A DNA stretch of 64,000 bases. Source: Devosia sp. ZB163 (lineage in GTDB: Bacteria; Pseudomonadota; Alphaproteobacteria; Rhizobiales; Devosiaceae). This document shows positions 26,958 to 35,953 of this stretch, in pieces; positions within the stretch are counted from its first letter, which is position 1, and the number at the start of each line of letters is the position of its first letter. The stretch is taken from NCBI RefSeq assembly GCF_028613635.1, contig NZ_JAQRMY010000003.1, positions 260,787 through 324,786 of the forward strand, given 5' to 3'. The translations under genes and the position numbers were made by a program. Below the pieces are notes generated by a model. That model was given only the letters and a program-made list of their open reading frames with translations, was not told the DNA's origin and ran no database searches.

Positions 26958-27066
26958 GCGGCGCTCCGTCCACCGCCTCCAGGCGCGGTGGTCCCCTGAG
27001 TCGGGTTTATCAGAAGGCGTGGGTTTCGCCAGTCATCGCGCGCCGAAGCTACACGATTAGCCTGCC

Positions 27067-27103
27067 ATGTAAACCTTTACATAGATCATGAAAACCTTTA
27101 CAT
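27067..27103 (+). promoter_or_regulatory. Two tandem LacI-type operator sites
   Basis: ATGTAAACCTTTACAT (27067-27082) has perfect 7-base inverted arms. ATGAAAACCTTTACAT (27088-27103) differs at one base. The copies are 21 bp apart, two helical turns, so two dimers could sit on one DNA face. They lie between the LacI gene and the ABC genes. Confidence 0.6.
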
Positions 27104-27162
27104 CGCTCGGTACGGAGGCAGAGCACGGGCAAACCGGCCGCTTTCGGGGGAGGGCTCACGAC

Positions 27163-28704
27163 ATGACGGATGCCGCTGACGCATCAGCGCCGCCAATCCT
27201 TGCGGCGAGCCGGATCTCGAAGTCGTTCAACGACGTCCCGGTGCTGTTCAGCGTCGATTTCGACGTGAAGCGCGGCGAGGTCCATGCACTCATCGGCGAG
27301 AACGGGGCCGGCAAGTCGACCCTCATCAAGATTCTCTCCGGCATCGAGCAGCCGAGCTCAGGCACGGTGATGTTCGACGGCAAGCCGGTCACGCTGCCGG
27401 CCGACGGGCAGGCGGAGGCGATGGGCATCGTGCTCATCCACCAGGAACTGAACCTCGCCGAGCACCTGACGGTGGCGGAGTCGATCTTCCTCGGCCGCGA
27501 GATCCGGCGCTTCGGCTTCCTCGACGTGCGCCAGATGCGCGACAAGGCGCGCGACATCATGGAAAGCCTGCATGTGCATGTCGATCCCGACGTGCGCATC
27601 AGCACGCTGTCGGTCGCCGACAAGCAGATGGTCGAGATCGCCAAGGCGATCAGCCGCGATGCGCGCGTGCTCATCATGGACGAGCCGACGGCGGTGCTGT
27701 CGGTGGGCGAGACGGAGACGCTGTTCGAGCAGATCCGTCGCCTTACGGCGCGAGGCGTCGCCGTCATCTTCATCTCCCACAAGCTCGACGAGGTCATGCA
27801 GCTGGCGCAGCGCGTCACCGTCCTCCGCGACGGCCAGCTGATCGCCACCGTGAGCGCAGCGGCGCTGACACCGGACTCGGCGGCGCAGATGATGGTCGGC
27901 CGTGAGCTCAATAACCTCTACCCGCCCAAGCGTGAGCCCGATGTCGATGCGCCGGTCGTGCTCGCAGTGCGCGAACTCCGCGCGCCTGGCGTCAAGGACA
28001 TCTCGTTCGACCTGCGGAAGGGCGAGATTCTCGGCTTTGCCGGCCTCATCGGCTCGGGGCGCACGGCGGTAGCCGAGGCGATAGCGGGCCTCAGCCACAA
28101 GACGGGGGGCGAGGTCGAGATCAACGGCAAGCCCATCAGTTTCACCCGCGTGTCCCAGTCGGTTGCGGCCGGCCTCGCCTACATGACCAAGGACCGCAAG
28201 GGCAGGGGACTGCTGCTCAACATGGGCCTGCAGCCGAACCTCACGCTGCTGACGCTCAAGAAGCACCTCAAGTTCGGTTTCCTCGACAGCGCGAGCGAGG
28301 CGAGTGCGCTGGAGCGTGCGGTGCGCCGCTTCGATATCCGGGCCCGCGATCCCTCCGTCGCCGTGGGCCGCCTCTCCGGTGGCAACCAGCAGAAGCTGAT
28401 GCTTGGCAAGACCATGGAGAGCGAGCCCGAGATCATCATCATGGATGAGCCGACGCGCGGCATCGACGTGGGCACCAAGCAGCAAATCTACCACATCATC
28501 GCGGCCCTTGCCGCCGAGGGGAAGTCGATCATCGTCATCTCGTCCGAGATGCAGGAGGTGATCGGGCTCAGCCACCGCGTGGTCGTCATGCGCGAAGGGC
28601 GCCTCGCCGGCCTGCTCGAGGGCGCCGAGATCACCGAAGCAGAAATCATGCGGTACGCCGCCGGCATCAAGCAGAGTGGAAATGATGAGCGCATCAGCGC
28701 CTGA
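27163..28704 (+). CDS. Sugar ABC transporter ATP-binding protein, RbsA/MglA type
   Basis: 513 residues from ATG 27163, following GGGGGAGGG. The longer frame starts inside the operator region and is rejected. There are two fused ABC domains. The first has Walker [10 protein letters not shown], Walker [13 protein letters not shown] and a signature reduced to [14 protein letters not shown]. The second has a degenerate Walker A (GLIGSGRTA), signature [15 protein letters not shown] and Walker [13 protein letters not shown]. Both degenerations are normal for this family. It energises import of a monosaccharide (ribose, xylose, galactose and similar; not decidable here). The permease gene overlaps its end. 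Confidence 0.94.
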   Translation: MTDAADASAPPILAASRISKSFNDVPVLFSVDFDVKRGEVHALIGENGAGKSTLIKILSGIEQPSSGTVMFDGKPVTLPADGQAEAMGIVLIHQELNLAEHLTVAESIFLGREIRRFGFLDVRQMRDKARDIMESLHVHVDPDVRISTLSVADKQMVEIAKAISRDARVLIMDEPTAVLSVGETETLFEQIRRLTARGVAVIFISHKLDEVMQLAQRVTVLRDGQLIATVSAAALTPDSAAQMMVGRELNNLYPPKREPDVDAPVVLAVRELRAPGVKDISFDLRKGEILGFAGLIGSGRTAVAEAIAGLSHKTGGEVEINGKPISFTRVSQSVAAGLAYMTKDRKGRGLLLNMGLQPNLTLLTLKKHLKFGFLDSASEASALERAVRRFDIRARDPSVAVGRLSGGNQQKLMLGKTMESEPEIIIMDEPTRGIDVGTKQQIYHIIAALAAEGKSIIVISSEMQEVIGLSHRVVVMREGRLAGLLEGAEITEAEIMRYAAGIKQSGNDERISA

Positions 28705-29689
28705 CATATCGGCCAAGCCGACCAAGGGCTTTCGCCTCGACCTCAAGACTGTCGGACCGCTGGTGGCGCTGCTGCTGCTGGTGATCCTCGGCATCTCACT
28801 CAACGAGAATTTCCTCAGCTACAACAACCTCACCAACGTTCTCGCGCGCTCGTCTTTCATCGGCATCATCGCCATCGGCGCCACGTTCGTCATCACCGCT
28901 GGCGGGCTCGACCTGTCGGTCGGTTCGATGGCTGCGGTGATCGCGGGCATCATGATCATCGTGATGAACTCGCTCATCCCCTCGATGGGCGTCACCTGGG
29001 GCGTCGTCCTCATCGGCATGGCGGCCGGGCTGCTGCTCGGTGGCACAGCCGGCGTCGGCAACGGGCTGATGATCACCCGCGGGCGCATCGAGGCGTTCAT
29101 CGTGACGCTCGGCACCATGGGCATCTTCCGCTCGCTGGTGACCTTCCTCGCCGATGGCGGCACGCTCTCGCTGAACTTCCAGGTCGCCGACCTTTACCGC
29201 CCGGTCTATTACGATGGCCTGTTGGGCGTGCCGTGGCCGATCATCGTCTTCGCCCTCGTGGCGATCGGCGGCGAGATCGTCATGCGCCGCACCGCCTTCG
29301 GCCGCTACTGCGCCGCCATCGGCTCCAACGAGCAGGTCGCACGCTACTCCTCGATCAGCGTCGATAACGTACGGCTGCTGACCTACATCCTGCAGGGCGT
29401 CCTGGTCGCCGTCGCGGTGCTGCTCTACGTGCCGCGCCTCGGCTCGGCCTCGAGCACGACGGGCGTGTTGTGGGAGCTCGAGGCGATCGCTGCGGTGATC
29501 ATCGGCGGCACCACGCTCAAGGGCGGCTATGGCCGGATCTGGGGCACCGTGGTGGGCGTCGTGATCCTGGGGCTCATCGGCAACATCCTCAACCTGCAGA
29601 GCTTCATCAGCCCGTACCTCAACGGGGCTTTCCAGGGCGTCATCATCATTCTCGCCGTGCTGCTGCAGCGGGGCCGCCGCAGCGCCTGA
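28682..29689 (+). CDS. Sugar ABC transporter permease, RbsC type
   Basis: 335 residues; ATG codons at 28682 and 28685 both lie inside the end of the ATPase gene. About ten hydrophobic segments are present, with the family motif [20 protein letters not shown] and the cytoplasmic loop [33 protein letters not shown], then [28 protein letters not shown]. This inner-membrane permease works with the upstream double-ABC ATPase and the downstream binding protein in the standard rbsA-C-B order. The 23-bp overlap implies coupling. Confidence 0.93.
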   Translation: MMSASAPDISAKPTKGFRLDLKTVGPLVALLLLVILGISLNENFLSYNNLTNVLARSSFIGIIAIGATFVITAGGLDLSVGSMAAVIAGIMIIVMNSLIPSMGVTWGVVLIGMAAGLLLGGTAGVGNGLMITRGRIEAFIVTLGTMGIFRSLVTFLADGGTLSLNFQVADLYRPVYYDGLLGVPWPIIVFALVAIGGEIVMRRTAFGRYCAAIGSNEQVARYSSISVDNVRLLTYILQGVLVAVAVLLYVPRLGSASSTTGVLWELEAIAAVIIGGTTLKGGYGRIWGTVVGVVILGLIGNILNLQSFISPYLNGAFQGVIIILAVLLQRGRRSA

Positions 29690-29740
29690 GCGACTGCGCG
29701 TTCGCATCGCCCATCAAAGGGCATTTTGGGAGGACTACGA

Positions 29741-30691
29741 ATGAAACTGGTGAAATCCATGCTGGCCGCGGCAGTTATCGCCGGCAGCCTCGGCGGTGTC
29801 GCCGTCGCCCAGGACAAGGTGACCATCGGCGTCTCCGTGCCGGCGGCCGACCACGGCTGGACGGGCGGCGTCAACTACTTCGCCCAGCAGGCCATCGAGC
29901 GGCTCAAGACCACCTACCCGAACGTCGATTTCGTCTTCGCCTCGGCGCCCGACGCGCCCAAGCAGATCGCCGACATCGAGGACATGGTGTCGACCCGCAA
30001 CATCGACGCGCTCGTCATCCTGCCGGGTGATCCGGACGCGATGACCTCGGCCATCAAGCAGGTCAAGGATGCCGGCAAGTTCGTCACCGTCGTCGACCGC
30101 CAGCTGTCGATCAACGGCGTCGAGAACCTCTATGTCGCCGGCGACAATCCGGGCCTCGGTGCCAACTCGGCCGAGTACTTCAAGCAGGCGCTGCCCGAGG
30201 GCGGCAACATCGTGATCCTGCGCGGCCTGCCGATCCCGATCGACCAGCAGCGCTTCGACGCCTTCGTTGCGGGCATCGAAGGCACCAACATCAAGGTGCT
30301 GGACGACGAGTTCGCCAACTGGAACCGCGATGACGGCTTCAAGGTGATGCAGGACTTCCTGACCCGCTTCCCCGACATCAAGGCGGTGTGGGCGCAGGAC
30401 GACGACATCGCGCTGGGCGCCATCGAGGCGATCAAGCAGGCCGGCCGCGAGAACGACATGTTCATCGTCGGCGGCGCGGGCATGCAGCAGATGCTGCAGC
30501 GCGTGGCGGCAGGCGACAAGCTCGTCCCGGTCGACGTGAGCTACAGCCCGGCGATGATTGCCACGGCCATCGAGCTGACGACGTCGCACTTCACCGGCGG
30601 CATCCAGGTGGCGGGCCGCTACATCCTCGACTCGACGCTGATCACCAAGGAAAACGCGGCCGAGTACATCGACGCCGAGAGCCCGTTCTGA
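29741..30691 (+). CDS. Sugar ABC transporter substrate-binding protein, RbsB type
   Basis: 316 residues. ATG 29741 follows GGGAGGACTACGA. The signal peptide (MKLVKSMLAAAVIAGSLGGVAVA) precedes a Peripla_BP_4 domain: VTIGVSVPAADHGWTGGVNYFAQQAIERL, IDALVILPGDPDAMTSAIKQVKDAGKFVTVVDRQLS, VWAQDDDIALGAIEAIKQAG. This is the periplasmic ligand receptor for the importer. It is the last gene of the operon and is followed by a terminator pair. The ligand is unknown; no sugar-processing enzyme is co-transcribed. Confidence 0.93.
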   Translation: MKLVKSMLAAAVIAGSLGGVAVAQDKVTIGVSVPAADHGWTGGVNYFAQQAIERLKTTYPNVDFVFASAPDAPKQIADIEDMVSTRNIDALVILPGDPDAMTSAIKQVKDAGKFVTVVDRQLSINGVENLYVAGDNPGLGANSAEYFKQALPEGGNIVILRGLPIPIDQQRFDAFVAGIEGTNIKVLDDEFANWNRDDGFKVMQDFLTRFPDIKAVWAQDDDIALGAIEAIKQAGRENDMFIVGGAGMQQMLQRVAAGDKLVPVDVSYSPAMIATAIELTTSHFTGGIQVAGRYILDSTLITKENAAEYIDAESPF

Positions 30692-30740
30692 GGTAGTTCG
30701 ACACCGGGAGGCGCAGTACCTGCGCCTCCCATGACCATGA

Positions 30741-30775
30741 GAGCGGGTCCCGTCATGGGGCCCGCTCCTTCGTTT
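30741..30775 (+). terminator. Rho-independent terminator after the ribose-type importer
   Basis: An 11-bp stem (30741-30751 with 30757-30767, GAGCGGGTCCC and its complement with one T-G pair), loop GTCAT, tail CTTCGTTT. A perfect 10-bp hairpin just before it (30706-30715 with 30721-30730) has no T-run and may protect the mRNA 3' end. Confidence 0.85.
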
Positions 30776-30861
30776 GGCGGCCAGGCATCGATTGGCGCTC
30801 TGGTGCTGGCCACGATGGTGAAGTAGCGCTGCCTCGAACTCCTGGCGCCTGTCACTCCCGC

Positions 30862-30879
30862 GTTAACGATTTATCAACC
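30862..30879 (+). promoter_or_regulatory. CtrA-like site upstream of the 155-residue protein
   Basis: TTAA-N7-TCAACC (30863-30879) differs by one base from the CtrA consensus TTAA-N7-TTAA. A nearly identical arrangement recurs at 55812-55828. Binding is not demonstrated. Confidence 0.35.
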
Positions 30880-30992
30880 ACACGCATTGTGGCCGCATTT
30901 GTTCTGGTACGGAACTATGCGCCAGCGCCCCGTGTCCGACTGTGACTGCGCGGTTGCTGGCAACTGCAGCAGCATGAGGATCGATCGGACAG

Positions 30993-31460
30993 GTGAACTG
31001 GTTCAAGCGCAAGCTCAGCGACTGGGTGGTGGAAGCCCATACGCGCGACCTCGCCCAGTTTCTCGAAACCTTGCCGAGGGATGCGCGCACCCTTGGCGCG
31101 GCGGCTGCCGCCGCCAACGACCTGCGCCTGCGGATGCTCCATGGCCATGGCTGGGACCTTCGTGACCCTTCCGTCATGCGCAAGAGCCCCAAGGCAATGG
31201 CCGAGCTGGGTGCCTTCATCGAGAGGCTCCGCAAGGAAGGGCAGGACGCTCTCGCGGCCGTCGCCATGATCTGGCTGCACACGATCCGGGCAACGCAGTG
31301 GCCCGAGCTGCGTCCGCTGGCCCTCGAGATGTGGCAACTCATCGCCGAAGGCTTCGATCACATCGAGCAGGTGGAGGAGGAGCTGTTTGCCGCGACCGGC
31401 AGGCGGCACCTGCTCGACGACGCTACCGTGATCCCGCCCGTCCTCTTCCGCCTCCGCTAG
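30993..31460 (+). CDS. Hypothetical helical protein
   Basis: 155 residues from GTG 30993. No signal peptide and no recognised family. The sequence is predicted all-helical and cytoplasmic: MNWFKRKLSDWVVEAHTRDLAQFLETLPRDARTLGAAAAAANDLRLRML, then an amphipathic helix AMAELGAFIERLRKEGQDALAAVAMIWLHTIRA, then WPELRPLALEMWQLIAEGFDHIEQVEEELF. Coding bias matches its neighbours. It is preceded by a CtrA-like site and stands as a single gene, convergent with the LacI gene (40-bp gap). GAGG lies rather far upstream, so the start could be one of several codons. Confidence 0.55.
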   Translation: MNWFKRKLSDWVVEAHTRDLAQFLETLPRDARTLGAAAAAANDLRLRMLHGHGWDLRDPSVMRKSPKAMAELGAFIERLRKEGQDALAAVAMIWLHTIRATQWPELRPLALEMWQLIAEGFDHIEQVEEELFAATGRRHLLDDATVIPPVLFRLR

Positions 31461-31500
31461 CGGAGCAGCGCCGAAGGCAGGGGCAGCTGCGTCAGCGCTC

Positions 31501-32547
31501 CTAGCGGCTGCGCCAGTGGGCGACCGGCTCACTGAGCGTCTGCAGGATCTCGGGGGACTCGCCTTCGATGCGGCGGAGAAGCAGCCGGGTCAGTTCGAGC
31601 CCGGCCGCGTAAACGTCTTCCTCGATCGTGTCGACGCCCGGGAAGACGGTCGAGAGAATGTCCGAAGTCTGCTTGCAGATGAAGTTGAGATCGCGGCCCA
31701 GCAGGACGCCGCCATCCTCGAGGCCGCACAGCATCGAGATGGCGCGGGTCTCGCTGTCGCAGATGATGCCGTCGGGGCGATTGGGCTGGTCTGCGAGATC
31801 GCGGCCGAACTGGCGCATCTCCGCCGATGCCGGGCGGATGCCGTTCTGCACGACCACACGGCCGTTGAGACCGAACCGCGCCGTCATGCGATCGAAGGTC
31901 GTGATGATGTTGTGGTAATTGTTGGTGGTGTCGTCGCCGACCGACATCAGCACTTCGTGCGCGCCCTTTTCCGCCAGCCGCTCCACCGCCATTTCGATGA
32001 ACGTCTCGGAATGGAAGTCGTGGAAGGGGTGGGGAGTGAAGAACTCCGTCCGCCCGTGGCAGACGAACGGGAAGTCGTGCTCCATCATCAGTTGCACCCG
32101 CCGATCCCGCGCGCCCGTGTGGGTGATGATCACCCCATCGGCGGTGCGGTTCTCTAGGATGTAGCGGATCGTCTCGACCGAGCGGGTCCGGTCGAACTCC
32201 GGCATCACGGTCAGGTGGTAGCGCGTGCCGCCGATCGCCTCGCCGATGCCGCGGATCATGTGGCGTGCGAAGTCGATGGCCTCGTCCGAGCCATCGAGCA
32301 CCAGGGCGATCACGTTCGTCTTGCCGGTCCTGAGGCGCACGCCGGCGCGGTCCGGGATGTAGCCCACCGACGCCGCAGCCTCGGCCACCTTCCGCCGCGT
32401 CTCCTCCTTCAGCGCCGCGCCGCCCCGCAACGACAGGGAGACGGTGGAAAGGCTGAGGCCGGTGATCTCGGCAATGGTCTTGAGCGTCGCCCGCTTGCCA
32501 TGCGGCCGCCGCGCTGCCTTCTCGCTCCGGTTGATTTTCTTCGTCAT
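31501..32547 (-). CDS. LacI family regulator of the alpha-mannosidase locus
   Basis: 348 residues from ATG 32547; the longer frame begins inside operator DNA. A basic N-terminal extension (TKKINRSEKAARRPHGKR) precedes the helix-turn-helix ATLKTIAEITGLSLSTVSLSLRGG, hinge VGYIPDRAGVRLRTGKTNVIALVL and effector domain (DGVIITHTGARDRRVQLMMEHDFPFVCHGRTEF, GIICDSETRAISMLCGLEDGGVLLGRDLNF). The recognition helix ends SLSL where most have SRVL. The gene is divergent from the importer and mannosidase operon; two or three TTGCA-type palindromes occupy the gap. It probably represses both directions. Confidence 0.92.
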   Translation of the reverse strand: MTKKINRSEKAARRPHGKRATLKTIAEITGLSLSTVSLSLRGGAALKEETRRKVAEAAASVGYIPDRAGVRLRTGKTNVIALVLDGSDEAIDFARHMIRGIGEAIGGTRYHLTVMPEFDRTRSVETIRYILENRTADGVIITHTGARDRRVQLMMEHDFPFVCHGRTEFFTPHPFHDFHSETFIEMAVERLAEKGAHEVLMSVGDDTTNNYHNIITTFDRMTARFGLNGRVVVQNGIRPASAEMRQFGRDLADQPNRPDGIICDSETRAISMLCGLEDGGVLLGRDLNFICKQTSDILSTVFPGVDTIEEDVYAAGLELTRLLLRRIEGESPEILQTLSEPVAHWRSR

Positions 32548-32607
32548 GTCCACGCCTGAGCCCGCCCCCTCATACACTGACGCCAGCCCGAACGGAACGG
32601 CAGAAAA

Positions 32608-32630
32608 TTGCATCGATGCAAACGATTGCA
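32608..32630. promoter_or_regulatory. Overlapping LacI-type operators near the LacI gene
   Basis: TTGCATCGATGCAA (32608-32621) is a perfect 14-bp palindrome. TGCAAACGATTGCA (32617-32630), with 5-base arms, overlaps it. They lie 61 bases before the LacI start, suited to autoregulation. Confidence 0.6.
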
Positions 32631-32712
32631 TGCTCTGGGTGTGGCTGCTCGGCGCCTAGTAATAGACTGAAGTATCAGCGAATCTTTCCACCACAGGTGC
32701 TCCGTTCCACAT

Positions 32713-32742
32713 TCTACATCGCATGCATTGCAACGTTACAAT
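32713..32742 (+). promoter_or_regulatory. Promoter with operator upstream of the mannoside importer operon
   Basis: TCTACA (32713-32718), 18 bases, TACAAT (32737-32742) form a sigma-70-like promoter. TTGCAACGTTACAA (32728-32741) overlaps the -10 box and fits the same TTGCAwCGwTrCAA pattern as 32608-32621. Confidence 0.5.
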
Positions 32743-32828
32743 AAATGCGCTTAGCTTTGCCCGCACTCAGGAGGTGCCGCGCAGCCGGCGCATGACGGTT
32801 GCGACGCCGAACATTGGAGGAGGGACAC

Positions 32829-34151
32829 ATGCTGAAGAGGACTTTGCTGTCGTCAGCCGCTGCGCTGACGATGCTGGCGGCTGCGGTGATGCCAGCGCAG
32901 GCGGTGAGCATCGCCTATGCCGAGTGGCTTGCCTCGCTGGTCGAGCCCGGCATCGCCGCCTACGAGGCGGCCACCGGTGAGAAGGTCGAGGCGATCAAGC
33001 TGCCCAACCAGGGCTTCGACACCCGCATCCCGCTCGATCTCGCCTCGGGCTCGGCAGCCGACGTGGTCGCCGTGGATAGCTTCATGGTCTCCGAGCTCGC
33101 CTCGTCGGGCTACCTCGAGCCGCTCGACGACATGGCCAAGGGCTGGGACCAGTACCAATACTACATGAAGGGCCTGCTCGATGTCGTCTCCTACGACGGC
33201 AAGGTCTACGCGCTGCCCACCGACACAGACGTGCGCATGCTGTGGTACAACAAGGCCAATCTCGAGAAGGCCGGCATCGCGCTGCCGTGGGAGCCCAAAA
33301 GCTGGGCCGAGGTGCTCGACGCCGCCCAGAAGGTGAAGGATGCCACCGGCATCGAGAACGCTTTCATCCTCCCTGCGGGCACCAAGCAGGGCGAAGCCGC
33401 CACCATGCAGGGCTTCTACATGGCTCTGCTCGGGGCCGACGTTCCGGAAGCTGGCCGCAACCGCCTGCGTGACTGGGCTGCCGGCAAGTGGGTGGGCGAC
33501 AGCCCGGGCCTCCGCCGCACCGCCCAGCTTTATCACGACGTCTATGTCGACAAGAAGCTCGGTACCTCGGCCATCAACTATGCCACCGATATCGGCGCAG
33601 CCGTGCGTGAAGCCATCACCTCCGGCCAGGCCGGCATCGTCGCCTCGGGCTCGTGGGAGAACTCGTGCTTCTGGGATTGCTCGGGCGAAGGCATCCCGAG
33701 CCAGGACGAGCGTAACGCCATCGTCGGCTGGACGCCGTGGCCGGGCTCCGGCGAGCCGGGTACCCGCACGTCGACCAATATCTCGGGCGGCTGGGCCATC
33801 GCCCTGAACTCCAAGGCCGCAGACAAGGCCGCCGGCTTCAAGCTGCTGACCTCGATCTTCGACAAGGCCAACTTCATCGACTGGACGGTCCGCAACAAGC
33901 GCATGGCGGTCCGCACGGACATCTCGGAAGACCCGGCCTACACGTCGGATGCGTACCTCGCCAAGGCGACGGCGCTCGCCGCCGAAACGACCGGTCGCGA
34001 CACCTATCCGGGCTACCAGAAGGTCTCGGCCCTGGTGCAGCAGATGACCGCTTCGATCCTCGATGGTGCCAGCGTCGATGACGCGATCAACGAGTATCAC
34101 GCCTCGCTCGTCGACGAGTTCGGCGAAGAGAACGTCATCACCTACGAGTAG
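32829..34151 (+). CDS. Sugar ABC transporter substrate-binding protein (family 1)
   Basis: 440 residues; ATG 32829 follows GGAGGAGGGACAC. A signal peptide (MLKRTLLSSAAALTMLAAAVMPAQA) leads to an SBP_bac_1 domain: FDTRIPLDLASGSAADVVAVDSFMVSELASSGYLEPLDD, YDGKVYALPTDTDVRMLWYNKANLEKAGI and NISGGWAIALNSKA. These proteins bind oligosaccharides in the periplasm. It is the first gene of an operon with two MalFG-type permeases and a GH38 alpha-mannosidase, so manno-oligosaccharides are the likely ligand. Cys pairs within NSCFWDCSGEG may form a disulphide. Confidence 0.92.
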   Translation: MLKRTLLSSAAALTMLAAAVMPAQAVSIAYAEWLASLVEPGIAAYEAATGEKVEAIKLPNQGFDTRIPLDLASGSAADVVAVDSFMVSELASSGYLEPLDDMAKGWDQYQYYMKGLLDVVSYDGKVYALPTDTDVRMLWYNKANLEKAGIALPWEPKSWAEVLDAAQKVKDATGIENAFILPAGTKQGEAATMQGFYMALLGADVPEAGRNRLRDWAAGKWVGDSPGLRRTAQLYHDVYVDKKLGTSAINYATDIGAAVREAITSGQAGIVASGSWENSCFWDCSGEGIPSQDERNAIVGWTPWPGSGEPGTRTSTNISGGWAIALNSKAADKAAGFKLLTSIFDKANFIDWTVRNKRMAVRTDISEDPAYTSDAYLAKATALAAETTGRDTYPGYQKVSALVQQMTASILDGASVDDAINEYHASLVDEFGEENVITYE

Positions 34152-34242
34152 CAGTCCGACCTCCCGGCGGACGGCGGCACCCGGCGCATAAAGCGTCCGG
34201 TGCCGCCGCTTACCCGGCACGTACCAGCGAGACCCGAGCGCA

Positions 34243-35133
34243 ATGAAAGCCAGCGCACCACCGTGGCTAGCCTCCGGGCGCGGCCTGACGATCGTCGCCA
34301 TGCTGCCCGCCCTGATCCTCATCCTGGCGCTGATCTACTTCACCGTCTGGGTGATCGCGTTCAGCTTCACCAACCTCGAGCTGGTCGGCCCCAGGTCGAT
34401 CAACTGGGAATGGATCGGGCTCGACAACTACGCCCGACTTTTCACCCGCAAGGGCTTCCTGGATTCGCTGTGGACCAGCATCCTGTTCACGTTCTTCTCC
34501 GCCATCGTCGGCCAGAGCGTGCTGGGCTTCCTGTTCGCTGTCGCGATGCGGAACAACTACTCCGGCCTCAAGACGGCCTTCGAAGTCGCGATCATGCTGG
34601 GCTGGCTGCTGCCCGATGTCGTCGCCGCGTTCCTGTGGTCCTCGACCCTGTCCGACAACGGCCTCGTCAACACGCTGGTCGTCAAGCCGCTGGGCCTGTC
34701 GTCCGTCAACTTCATCAACCAGTTCGCGCTCCCGGTGGTGATCATCGCCAATATCTGGAAGGGCGTCGCATGGTCCTACCTGCTGTTCTCGGCGGCCCTC
34801 GACTCCATTCCGCGCGAGACCATCGAGGCCGCCAAGGTGGACGGCGCGTCGGCGTTGCAGCGCACCTACCTCGTCATACTGCCGATGCTGCGGCACCACA
34901 TCGCGACGAACCTGCTGTTCATCACGATCTGGACCTTCACCTACTTCCCGCTGATCTACGCCATGACGGGCGGCGGACCGGGACGGCAGACCGAGGTGCT
35001 GCCGGTGTTCATGTACAACCAGAGCTTCGGCATCGGTAAGCTCGGCTATGGCGCGGCCATCTCCGTCGCAATGCTCCTCGTCGTCGGGTTCCTCTCGATC
35101 TTCTACCTGCGCATGATGAAGGAGCCCAAGTGA
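34243..35133 (+). CDS. Sugar ABC transporter permease, MalF/UgpA type
   Basis: 296 residues. Six TM segments are expected, beginning with LTIVAMLPALILILALIYFTVWVIAFSF. The EAA loop is visible as RETIEAAKVDGASALQRTYLVILPMLRHHIATNLLFITIWTF, followed by FPLIYAMTGGGPGRQTEVLPVFMYNQSF, typical of the MalF/UgpA subunit of CUT1 importers. It overlaps the next permease through TGATG. No ATPase gene accompanies the pair, so a shared MsmK/UgpC-type ATPase from elsewhere is needed. Confidence 0.92.
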   Translation: MKASAPPWLASGRGLTIVAMLPALILILALIYFTVWVIAFSFTNLELVGPRSINWEWIGLDNYARLFTRKGFLDSLWTSILFTFFSAIVGQSVLGFLFAVAMRNNYSGLKTAFEVAIMLGWLLPDVVAAFLWSSTLSDNGLVNTLVVKPLGLSSVNFINQFALPVVIIANIWKGVAWSYLLFSAALDSIPRETIEAAKVDGASALQRTYLVILPMLRHHIATNLLFITIWTFTYFPLIYAMTGGGPGRQTEVLPVFMYNQSFGIGKLGYGAAISVAMLLVVGFLSIFYLRMMKEPK

Positions 35134-35948
35134 TGGCGAGCAATACCATGCACTCGCGGCTCACCTCGGTCGCGCTGGCCTTCGCGGCGGTTATCTGGGT
35201 CAGTCCATTCTCCTGGCTGATCCTCACCGCCTTCGACGACCGGGCCAAGAACCTGCTGCGCCTGCCCGAGCAGTTCGGCGTCGCCAACTTTGCGGAAGCG
35301 CTGAGCGGCATGGCCGGCCAGCAGCTGCTCAACTCGGTGTTCATTGCCGCCGCCACCGCGACGCTGACCACCCTCGTCGGAGCCGCCGCGGCCTATCCGC
35401 TGTCGCGCATCCGCGTCCCGGGCCGGAACGCGTTCCTCTGGACGCTGGTGCTGCTGCGCCTGCTACCGGCGGCTGGCGTGATCGTGCCGATCTACTTCAC
35501 CGCGCGCTGGCTTGGTGGGCTGAACAACTTCGGCGTGGTCATCGCGCTGACCATCCTCAACCTGCCGTTCACGCTGCTGCTGCTGAAGAACTTCTTCGAC
35601 ACGGTGCCGATCGAGCTCGAGGAGGCCGCCTACGTCGAAGGCGCGACGCTCTGGCAGATCGTCACCCAGATCGTCGTGCCCCTGTCGCGGGCGGGCCTCG
35701 CCGTGGTGTGGTTCTTCTCCTTCACCGGCGCCTGGAACGAGTTCCTGCTGCCGCTGATCTTTTCGCGCACCGAGGCGGGGTTCCCGATGTCGGTCGGCCT
35801 CTATGCCGCCTTCGGCATCCAGGGCGCCATCGATTACGGCTTCCTCGCCGCCTTCTCCATCGTCTACGCCGCGCCGGCTATCGGCGTCTATTTCCTGCTC
35901 CGGCGGAACCTCAACACGGGGTTCGCGGGCGTGGGTGTAAAGGGATAG
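35133..35948 (+). CDS. Sugar ABC transporter permease, MalG/UgpE type
   Basis: 271 residues, starting within the stop of the preceding permease. MalG-type marks are AAAAYPLSRIRVPGRNAFLWTLVLLRLLPAAGVIVPIYF, the EAA loop IELEEAAYVEGATLWQIVTQIVVPLSRAGLAVVWFFSFTGAWNEFLLPLIF and the hydrophobic C-terminal segment. It forms the inner-membrane channel with the MalF-type subunit. The mannosidase gene follows after 5 bp, confirming one operon. Confidence 0.92.
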   Translation: MASNTMHSRLTSVALAFAAVIWVSPFSWLILTAFDDRAKNLLRLPEQFGVANFAEALSGMAGQQLLNSVFIAAATATLTTLVGAAAAYPLSRIRVPGRNAFLWTLVLLRLLPAAGVIVPIYFTARWLGGLNNFGVVIALTILNLPFTLLLLKNFFDTVPIELEEAAYVEGATLWQIVTQIVVPLSRAGLAVVWFFSFTGAWNEFLLPLIFSRTEAGFPMSVGLYAAFGIQGAIDYGFLAAFSIVYAAPAIGVYFLLRRNLNTGFAGVGVKG

Positions 35949-35953
35949 TTCAA

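Noticed and set aside
30706-30730. First hairpin after the ribose-type importer as the main terminator
   Set aside because: The 10-bp stem is perfect but no T-run follows; the second hairpin at 30741-30775 has one.
31452-31465. CTCCGCTAGCGGAG palindrome as an operator
   Set aside because: It covers the last codons and stop of the 155-residue gene and has no spacing to a promoter; probably incidental.
35708-35953. N-terminal extension of the alpha-mannosidase
   Set aside because: It is an out-of-frame reading of the upstream permease gene; ATG 35954 has a ribosome site and starts the family-like sequence.
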